Below, one piece after another: positions 26,362 to 32,929 of a stretch of 64,000 nt of DNA. The position numbers and the translations under genes were made by a program. Where the stretch lies: contig NZ_JASE01000005.1 of assembly GCF_000622325.1 (NCBI RefSeq), positions 248,001-312,000 of the forward strand. Reading direction: 5' to 3'. Below the pieces are notes generated by a model. The model was not told where the DNA came from and searched no databases. It saw only the letters and a list, made by a program, of their open reading frames with translations. This stretch comes from Sulfitobacter geojensis (GTDB lineage: Bacteria > Pseudomonadota > Alphaproteobacteria > Rhodobacterales > Rhodobacteraceae). The stretch's first letter is position 1. Each line of letters starts with the position of its first letter.

Positions 26362-26907
26362 CTACCGCGGTGAGCGTTTCGCCAATATCCGCTGTAATGT
26401 GCGCCGGTGCATGCTTAACCGGCGCGCGGTTTCCGATACATTACGATCACACAGCTCATAGACCCGCTGGATATGTTCCCACCGCACGCGGTCCGCGCTC
26501 ATCGGGTTTTCAGGCGGCGGTGGCATGTCGTCGCCCGTCGCCAACAGCGCGTTGGTGATGTCATTGGCATCAGCAGGTTTGGACAGATAATCCGTCGCAC
26601 CAATCTTGACCGCAGCCACAGCCGTGGCAATCGCACCATAGCCGGTCAACACCACCACGCGCGCATCTACCCGCTTTTCGCGCAGCACCTCGACCACATC
26701 CAAACCGTTGCCGTCGCCAAGCCGCAAATCAATCACCGCATAGGCGGGCGGTCGGGCTGTTGCAATGGCGCGGCCCCCTGCAACGCTGTCGGCGGTCTCG
26801 ACCTCGAAGCCGCGTTTTTCCATCGCCTTGGCCAGACGCCGCAGAAAGGGTTCGTCATCGTCCACCAACAGCAACGACTTATCCGGTCCGATCTCAATTT
26901 GGTCCAT
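26362..26907 (-). CDS. regA: Redox response regulator RegA/PrrA
   Basis: The DNA-binding half of the RegB/RegA system that controls respiration, carbon and nitrogen fixation and, where present, photosynthesis in response to redox state. The 181-residue protein has an N-terminal receiver domain (acidic D16-D18, phosphoacceptor D60 in VIDLRLGDGNG, T88, K110), a proline-rich linker (PPPPENP) and a Fis-type helix-turn-helix, NVSETARRLSMHRRTLQRIL, the near-invariant mark of RegA. ATG 26907 has AAGGAAG 5 nt upstream, which favours it over the GTG at 26913. It follows senC in one operon. Confidence 0.95.
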   Translation of the reverse strand: MDQIEIGPDKSLLLVDDDEPFLRRLAKAMEKRGFEVETADSVAGGRAIATARPPAYAVIDLRLGDGNGLDVVEVLREKRVDARVVVLTGYGAIATAVAAVKIGATDYLSKPADANDITNALLATGDDMPPPPENPMSADRVRWEHIQRVYELCDRNVSETARRLSMHRRTLQRILAKRSPR

Positions 26908-26990
26908 GCTCACTTCCTTGCGCTCAAGTCCGTTTGACTTGCGATACCATATGGTCCGATGCGCAAATCCGTCAATTTAAGATGCCCGCC

Positions 26991-27605
26991 TCATGAAGCG
27001 TTCTCCAGAAAGCAGCCAATCTGTTCGGCCATCAATTCGGGCGGGGTTTCGCGCCGGAAGTACTGCACGAACCCGTCTTCGGGCAGCACCAGATAGCTGA
27101 ACGTGGAATGGTCAACAAGGTATTCCCCGTCCACCGCAGGGTGGGCCTTGTAATAGGTTTTATAGGCCTGGCTCGCCGCCTTGATCTGCTCGGGTGAACC
27201 GGTCAACCCGACCATGCGCGGGTGCATCACCTCGGCGAATTCACCCACAACTTCGGGGGTGTCACGTGCGGGGTCAATCGTGATGAAAACAGGCGTTACC
27301 TGCTTGCCGCGCTCTTCAAGGATCTCGATGGCAGAGGCGTTGCGGTCCACATCCATCGGGCAGACATCAGGGCAATAGGTATACCCGAAATAGATCAGCG
27401 ACGGCTCGGTCAGCACCTGCGCATCGGTCACGGTTTGCCCTTGCGCATTGACCAACTCGAAAGGGCCACCCAGATCACCGGCAACCGCCGATGCACGGCA
27501 TTGCGCAAACTTGTCGCCACCTGCGCCTTGCGACGAAATCCAGACCGTTCCCAACAGGAACGCGGCGGCAACGCCAACTGCAGTAAATGTAATGGTGCGG
27601 TTCAT
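26991..27605 (-). CDS. senC: SCO1/SenC copper chaperone
   Basis: A membrane-anchored periplasmic thioredoxin-fold protein that delivers copper to the CuA site of cytochrome oxidase. The 204-residue chain has an N-terminal anchor (about 5-25) and the three SCO ligands: C78 and C82 in YCPDVCP and H166 in LVDHSTF. It sits in its usual place between regB (divergent) and regA (downstream, 83 bp), where SenC also affects RegB signalling in Rhodobacter. Start ATG 27605 gives the normal anchor; the longer frame adds six residues. Confidence 0.93.
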   Translation of the reverse strand: MNRTITFTAVGVAAAFLLGTVWISSQGAGGDKFAQCRASAVAGDLGGPFELVNAQGQTVTDAQVLTEPSLIYFGYTYCPDVCPMDVDRNASAIEILEERGKQVTPVFITIDPARDTPEVVGEFAEVMHPRMVGLTGSPEQIKAASQAYKTYYKAHPAVDGEYLVDHSTFSYLVLPEDGFVQYFRRETPPELMAEQIGCFLENAS

Positions 27606-27704
27606 CTTGGGCTCCTGTGCCAATTGGCGCTCTTGATCGTGCTTTGGTGCAGACCTACGCTACAAAATCGCAGACGCAACGGCGAATAAACAAAAGGTGC
27701 GCAG

Positions 27705-29099
27705 ATGACGCAGGCAACAATCCGCCCTCTTTCGGGCCGCACGCGGGCCAACTGGATACGCTTGCGCACCATGATCGTGTTGCGCTGGGTCGCCATTGCG
27801 GGGCAGTTGATTGCAATCAATGTGGCCCAGTTGATTTATGGCATCCAGCTGGAGCTGGGACTGTGTTATCTGGCCGTCGGGGCGTCAGTGATCGCAAACC
27901 TTGTCGCCACCTTCATCTTTCCCGAAAACAAACGTCTGTCCGAGTTTGAAAACCTGTGGATGATCAGTTTCGATCTGCTGCAAATTGCCTTTCTGTTGTT
28001 CCTGACCGGTGGGTTGAACAACCCTTTCGCGCTGTTGTTGCTGGGTCCGGTGACCATTTCCGCAACAGCGCTTAGCCTGCGTTCAACGCTGGTTTTGTGC
28101 TCTACCGCGATTGTTCTGGTCACGCTGTTATCGGTCTTTCACCTGCCCCTTACGACATTGGACGGCGATACACTTAGCATCCCGCGCCTGTTTGTTTTTG
28201 GCCAGTGGACTGCACTTGTGATCGCCATCGTTTTTACCAGCGCCTATTCCCGCCGTGTCACCACTGAGGTGCATTCAATGGGCGATGCTTTGGCCGCCAC
28301 ACAGATGGCGCTGGCCCGTGAACAAAAACTGACGGATCTGGGCGGCGTTGTTGCGGCGGCGGCACATGAACTCGGCACGCCTTTGGCGACGATCAAACTT
28401 GCGTCAACTGAACTGCTGAACGATCTAAGCGAAAATCCCGATCTTGCAGAAGACGCGGCCCTGATCCGTGATCAAGCGGACCGTTGCCGCGACATCCTGC
28501 GCGACATGGGGCGGGCCGGTAAAGACGATTTGCACATGCATAACGCACCATTGGAAGCTGTCGTTCTTGAATCCGCCGAGCCGCATATGGACCGTGGCAA
28601 GGCGGTTATTCTCACCCAGACACCGGAAGGCGGGGATCGCAAAACCCAACCGATGATCCCGCGCCAACCAGAGATCATTCACGGGCTGCGCAATCTGATC
28701 CAGAACGCCGTCGATTTCGCCAGCAGCACAGTTTGGGTTGAAACCAGTTGGTCCGAGTCCAGCATTTCGATACGCATCATGGACGACGGATCCGGTTTTC
28801 CAGCGCATATTCTGGGCCGTATCGGGGACCCGTTTATGAGAGACAGGGCGCGTGCGCGCACCACGCTATCGCGCCCCGAATACGAGGGGATGGGACTGGG
28901 ATTGTTCATCGCCAAAACGTTGCTCGAACGCTCCGGCGCAACGTTGCGCTTTGCCAATGGTCGCGGCCAAAATCACACTGCCGAAACCCGTGGCGCAGTG
29001 GTTGAGGTCATCTGGCCGCGGGACAACCTCCAATCCCGCACCCTACCGGATTCAGAAGGCATGGGCGAGAACCAACAATTTGACGCCCATGGGGGATGA
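27705..29099 (+). CDS. regB: Redox sensor histidine kinase RegB/PrrB
   Basis: A 464-residue membrane kinase that phosphorylates RegA. About six membrane segments fill residues 20-185, with the quinone-binding heptapeptide GGLNNPF at 102-108. The phosphoacceptor is H221 in AAHELGTPLA. The redox cysteine is C261 in ADRCRDIL, exactly 40 residues after the histidine as in Rhodobacter capsulatus RegB (H225, C265). The ATP-binding part shows LIQNAVDFA, MDDGSGF and GMGLGLFIAKTLLE. It is divergent from senC with a 99-bp gap. The key sensing residues are all intact, so I expect a working redox switch. Confidence 0.95.
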   Translation: MTQATIRPLSGRTRANWIRLRTMIVLRWVAIAGQLIAINVAQLIYGIQLELGLCYLAVGASVIANLVATFIFPENKRLSEFENLWMISFDLLQIAFLLFLTGGLNNPFALLLLGPVTISATALSLRSTLVLCSTAIVLVTLLSVFHLPLTTLDGDTLSIPRLFVFGQWTALVIAIVFTSAYSRRVTTEVHSMGDALAATQMALAREQKLTDLGGVVAAAAHELGTPLATIKLASTELLNDLSENPDLAEDAALIRDQADRCRDILRDMGRAGKDDLHMHNAPLEAVVLESAEPHMDRGKAVILTQTPEGGDRKTQPMIPRQPEIIHGLRNLIQNAVDFASSTVWVETSWSESSISIRIMDDGSGFPAHILGRIGDPFMRDRARARTTLSRPEYEGMGLGLFIAKTLLERSGATLRFANGRGQNHTAETRGAVVEVIWPRDNLQSRTLPDSEGMGENQQFDAHGG

Positions 29100-29145
29100 T
29101 GGGTGCGGTAAAACGTTAATAAATGACAAACAATCTGAGTTGTTG

Positions 29146-29160
29146 TTAATAGAAAATTAA
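29146..29160. promoter_or_regulatory. Perfect CtrA box TTAA-N7-TTAA upstream of the DivL-like gene
   Basis: TTAATAGAAAATTAA matches TTAA-N7-TTAA exactly and continues with CC, 51 bp before the ATG at 29212. The 112-bp gap between regB and this gene is otherwise AT-rich and non-coding. CtrA binding is inferred. Confidence 0.55.
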
Positions 29161-29211
29161 CCAAACGTACCTAGCTTGTCATCTTGCCCATAGGGCCAAA
29201 GAGGCAAGCAC

Positions 29212-30708
29212 ATGCTGGCGAACTCCGAAATCATCTTTGTGACTTTGATCGCCACGCTCACCGCGTTCATTGCAAGATATTTTCTAAAGGACACCCGCAC
29301 TCCTGTCGCCTCTCTCGCGGCAGAAAATTCCGACCCTTTGTCCTTTTTGTTTGACGACGGCGTGCTGCACCACGCAAGCACTTCTGCGATGCAGCGGTTT
29401 TCGCTCGCCCCCGGTACCCATGTCTGGGACGATTTGCGTGGCGGGCTGCTCGGCCGATTCCCCGACTTTCCAGAGCGCCCCGGCGTTGGCGCAACCGGCA
29501 GTATGAAACTGCGTCCGGCCCAGTCCAATGACCGTGTGGAGCTTGAAATGAACTGGCGCGACGGGATGTGTTGGGTGCAGCTGAACGACGTCGTCGAGAA
29601 CAGCAGGCAGTCCGGATTATCCGCCCGCGAAACCGGCCCGATGGAACGATGTGTGAGAACCATGGTGCAGCCGGCGTGGGAGGTGAACGCAAACGGTCGG
29701 GTGGGCTGGCACAATGACGCCTATGACCTGCTTGAACGTCGACTTGGCACTTTGCAGGACGGCACCCTGTTTTCACTCGACGGTACGAAAAACACGCAAC
29801 GCTGTTCCGCGATCAACGCGAAGGGCCACAAGGAGTGGTTCGAGGTTGTGACCCATCAGACCGAAACCGGCAGTATGAACCATGCAACGCCAATCACGGC
29901 CTTGGTCAACGCGGAAGAGGCCCAGCGCACTTTTGTGCAAACTCTTGCAAAGACCTTTGCACATTTGCCGGTTGGGCTCGCGATTTTCGACAGACGCGGG
30001 CAACTCGGCATTTTCAATCCCGCTTTGGTGGATTTGTCCGGGTTACAGGCAAGCTTTCTTGCAACGCAGCCTACGATGATGGCCTTTTTCGACGCATTGC
30101 GTGAAAACCGCCGGATGCCCGAACCCAAAAACTACCGGTCGTGGCGCCAAGACATTGCAGATGTCATTACAGCAGCATCTGATGGTCAGTACCATGAAAC
30201 ATGGACGCTTGAGGATGGCCGCACCTATAGCGTTCAGGGCCGCCCGCACCCCGACGGGGCAACGGCGTTTCTGATCGAAGACATCAGTGCAGAAATCACC
30301 CTGTCGCGCAGCTACCGTGCCGAAGTCGAACAATTCGAGACACTCCTCGACACAGTCGATGACGCGCTGGTGGTCTTTTCGTCTACCGGCGTTCTGACCT
30401 TTTGCAATGCAGCCTATCGAAAGATGTGGGGTCAAAACCCCGAAGCAGCATTTGCCGATGTCACGGTCCATGATGCCGCGAAGCTTTGGCAGGACAAGGC
30501 GCACAAAGATACCGATTGGTCAAAGCTGATCCGCTTTACCACCGTGATCGGCCCGCGCCCCGTGGATAATTTTGATCTTACCCTGACTCAGGGCACGAAA
30601 TTGCGCTGCACCCTTTGTCCCTTGGCCGCCGATGCCACGTTGGTCCGGTTTTCTCAAAACGCCAGCACTGTCGTGCCAATAGAAAGCAGCGCACCGGCAG
30701 ACCATTAG
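29212..30708 (+). CDS. PAS-domain protein, DivL-like, lacking a kinase domain
   Basis: A 498-residue protein with one N-terminal membrane segment (about 6-26) and three or so PAS-like regions (about 135-215, 240-345 and 350-450; note HLPVGLAIFDRRGQLGIFN and TVDDALVVFSSTGVLTFCN). The chain ends shortly after the last PAS region, with no histidine box and no ATPase motifs. In Caulobacter, DivL sits beside tsaE-amgK-murU-type genes and controls the CckA-CtrA relay; Rhodobacterales carry a shorter DivL relative without kinase. Position upstream of tsaE and a CtrA box in its promoter support that reading, but the DivL name is an inference. It may also take redox input through neighbouring regB. 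Confidence 0.7.
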   Translation: MLANSEIIFVTLIATLTAFIARYFLKDTRTPVASLAAENSDPLSFLFDDGVLHHASTSAMQRFSLAPGTHVWDDLRGGLLGRFPDFPERPGVGATGSMKLRPAQSNDRVELEMNWRDGMCWVQLNDVVENSRQSGLSARETGPMERCVRTMVQPAWEVNANGRVGWHNDAYDLLERRLGTLQDGTLFSLDGTKNTQRCSAINAKGHKEWFEVVTHQTETGSMNHATPITALVNAEEAQRTFVQTLAKTFAHLPVGLAIFDRRGQLGIFNPALVDLSGLQASFLATQPTMMAFFDALRENRRMPEPKNYRSWRQDIADVITAASDGQYHETWTLEDGRTYSVQGRPHPDGATAFLIEDISAEITLSRSYRAEVEQFETLLDTVDDALVVFSSTGVLTFCNAAYRKMWGQNPEAAFADVTVHDAAKLWQDKAHKDTDWSKLIRFTTVIGPRPVDNFDLTLTQGTKLRCTLCPLAADATLVRFSQNASTVVPIESSAPADH

Positions 30709-30780
30709 GAACAGACGCAGAATTCGCCCTGCCCGCCGCTTTCGACTTGCGCAAGATTGGGCCGGTTGTCACCATATGGC

Positions 30781-31254
30781 ATGAGCGCAAAAAACCTTAA
30801 AATCACCTCGACGTCCGCTGAGCACACAGCATCTCTTGCGGCCCTTTTGGCCCCTGCTTTGTCAGCGGGTGATGTCATCTTGCTGCACGGCGATGTCGGC
30901 GCGGGTAAAACACATTTTGCGCGCACCTTGATCCAGTCGATCCTTGGCTTTGCCGAGGACGTGCCATCGCCCACCTTCACCCTCGTCCAGACCTATCCGG
31001 CCAGCACCTGTGACATATGGCATGCCGATCTATACCGGCTGACCTCGGTTCAGGAGGTTGAAGAGCTTGGGCTGACGGAGGCGTTTGAAACCGATATCTG
31101 CCTTGTCGAATGGCCGGACAGATTGGGCGATATGACGCCGGAACATGCGTTGAACATTGTGTTTGAAACATGCACAGCCGACGATACACGGCAGATCAGC
31201 GTCGCATGGACAGACACAAAATGGGACGGGAAAATCAGCCGCTGGAAAACATGA
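30781..31254 (+). CDS. tsaE: tRNA threonylcarbamoyladenosine biosynthesis ATPase TsaE
   Basis: The ATPase partner of TsaB and TsaD in t6A37 synthesis. The 157-residue protein has Walker A GDVGAGKT (37-44), the family VPSPTFTLVQTY, then HADLYRL and LVEWPDRLGD. ATG 30781 gives the family N-terminus; an upstream TTG in frame is unlikely. The stop overlaps the amgK ATG (ATGA), starting a tight run of six genes through trxA. Confidence 0.94.
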   Translation: MSAKNLKITSTSAEHTASLAALLAPALSAGDVILLHGDVGAGKTHFARTLIQSILGFAEDVPSPTFTLVQTYPASTCDIWHADLYRLTSVQEVEELGLTEAFETDICLVEWPDRLGDMTPEHALNIVFETCTADDTRQISVAWTDTKWDGKISRWKT

Positions 31255-32261
31255 TGCAACGGGCCGGTGAAATCGCGTGCTTTCTTGAAAATACCCGCTG
31301 GGCAGACGCGACGCGCAAGCCGGTTGCGGGCGATGCTTCTGCGCGCAGGTATGACCGTTTAACGGACCAAAACGGTAGCACAGCCATCTTGATGAATGCG
31401 CCCCCCGACACCGGCGAGGATGTGCGCCCGTTCATCGCGATCGCCAACCATCTGCGGACAATTGGGCTAAGCGCGCCCGAGATTTTGCATCAGGACCCGC
31501 GTGCCGGACTGCTTTTGATCGAAGATTTTGGCGACGCCCTTTTTGCAGACCTGATCGCACAAGACCCCGCACAGGAAATCCCGCTGTACCGCGCAGCCGC
31601 TGATGTTCTGATTCACCTGCGTTCGGTGCCAAATCCGAATCTGCCTGTTTGCGATGCCGAATGGCTTGTCGATATGATCGCGCCCCTGTTCGAATGGTAT
31701 GCGCAAGACGTCGACGCAGCGGCGCAGGCAGCGTTCATCGCTGAATTCAAATCCTTCGCCGACCGCGCTGTAACCGGTGACCCCGTATTGATCCTGCGGG
31801 ACTATCACGCTCAAAACCTGCTTCTGCTGCCAGATCACAACGGGGTAAAACGTGTTGGCCTGCTTGATTTTCAGGACGCGCTGGTCGGGCCGGCGGCTTA
31901 TGACCTTGTGTCGATCCTGCAAGACGCCCGCCGTGCGGTCAGCCCCGAAGTCGAAGATGAAATCATCGCGTATATGTTGGCCGAAACGGGCGATGATCCG
32001 GCCATTTTCCAGACCAGTTATGCGATCCTTGGTCTGCAACGGAACCTGCGCATTCTGGGTATTTTTGCCCGCCTTTGCCTGCGGGATGGCAAGGCGCAGT
32101 ATGTCGACATGATCCCGCGCGTCTGGGGCTATGTGCAGCGCAATCTGGCGCACCCCGATCTCGCTGCGCTTTCTGTCGTGCTGACCCCGCTGTTGCCCGA
32201 ACCAACCCCGTCTTTTCTGGAGCACCTGAAACGCCAATGCCCGCACAAACCTATCCCGTAA
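31251..32261 (+). CDS. amgK: Cell-wall amino-sugar kinase AmgK (APH fold)
   Basis: Phosphorylates N-acetylmuramate (and GlcNAc) at the anomeric position so cell-wall sugar can re-enter UDP-MurNAc synthesis. The 336-residue protein has the aminoglycoside-phosphotransferase fold: AGDASARRYDRL near the N-terminus, catalytic RDYHAQNLLL (183-192), and metal-binding LLDFQDALVGPAAYDL. It overlaps tsaE by 4 bp and murU by 25 bp. The AmgK-MurU pair is the known route that bypasses MurA and so lowers fosfomycin sensitivity in other bacteria; the pairing here supports the specific name over a generic phosphotransferase. Confidence 0.87.
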   Translation: MMQRAGEIACFLENTRWADATRKPVAGDASARRYDRLTDQNGSTAILMNAPPDTGEDVRPFIAIANHLRTIGLSAPEILHQDPRAGLLLIEDFGDALFADLIAQDPAQEIPLYRAAADVLIHLRSVPNPNLPVCDAEWLVDMIAPLFEWYAQDVDAAAQAAFIAEFKSFADRAVTGDPVLILRDYHAQNLLLLPDHNGVKRVGLLDFQDALVGPAAYDLVSILQDARRAVSPEVEDEIIAYMLAETGDDPAIFQTSYAILGLQRNLRILGIFARLCLRDGKAQYVDMIPRVWGYVQRNLAHPDLAALSVVLTPLLPEPTPSFLEHLKRQCPHKPIP

Positions 32262-32929
32262 TGCTGTTCGCCGCCGGCTTTGGCACGCGGATGAAAGAGC
32301 TGACGCAAGACCAGCCCAAACCGATGATAAAGGTCGCCGGTAAAGCGTTGATAGATCACGCGCTGGCGCTTTCCAAAGCTGCAGACTGCGATCCGATCGT
32401 TGCGAATTTGCATTACAAGGCCGCTATGCTGGACGCCCATTTGAAACCCCGTTCTGTCCAAACGGTCATCGAGACGCCCGAAATCCTTGAGACCGGGGGC
32501 GGATTGCGAAATGCATTGCCACTGTTGGGGCAAGGGCCGGTGATTACCCAGAACACCGATGCGATTTGGGCAGGACCGAACCCGATCGAATTGCTTTGCC
32601 GCGCATGGAAGCCCGAGAAGATGGATGGCTTATTAATTTGTGTGCCGACCGGTTCGGCCATCGGGCATGAAAGTTCCGGCGATTTCACGCTTTCAGAAAC
32701 CGGCCGGATCGAACGGGGCCCCGGCACTGTTTATGGCGGCATTCAGATCATCAAAACCGATCGCTTGCACGACATCGAAGAGAACAAGTTTTCGCTGAAC
32801 CTCGTTTGGAACAAGATGCTGGAAGATAAACGTTTGTTCGGCCTGTCCTACCCGGGACAATGGTGTGATGTCGGGCATCCTGACGGGATCACACTGGCCG
32901 AGGATATGCTGGATCGTTTCGATGTTTGA
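32237..32929 (+). CDS. murU: N-acetylmuramate 1-phosphate uridylyltransferase MurU
   Basis: Converts MurNAc 1-phosphate and UTP to UDP-MurNAc, the step after AmgK. The 230-residue nucleotidyltransferase starts MLFAAGFGTRMKELTQDQPK, the nucleotide-binding signature, and includes VETPEILETGGGLRNALP, TQNTDAIW (metal Asp) and the C-terminal WCDVGHPDG. ATG 32237 lies inside the end of amgK and gives the family N-terminus. The stop overlaps addB by 8 bp. The role is inferred from the amgK pairing and the short MurU-type length. Confidence 0.88.
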   Translation: MPAQTYPVMLFAAGFGTRMKELTQDQPKPMIKVAGKALIDHALALSKAADCDPIVANLHYKAAMLDAHLKPRSVQTVIETPEILETGGGLRNALPLLGQGPVITQNTDAIWAGPNPIELLCRAWKPEKMDGLLICVPTGSAIGHESSGDFTLSETGRIERGPGTVYGGIQIIKTDRLHDIEENKFSLNLVWNKMLEDKRLFGLSYPGQWCDVGHPDGITLAEDMLDRFDV

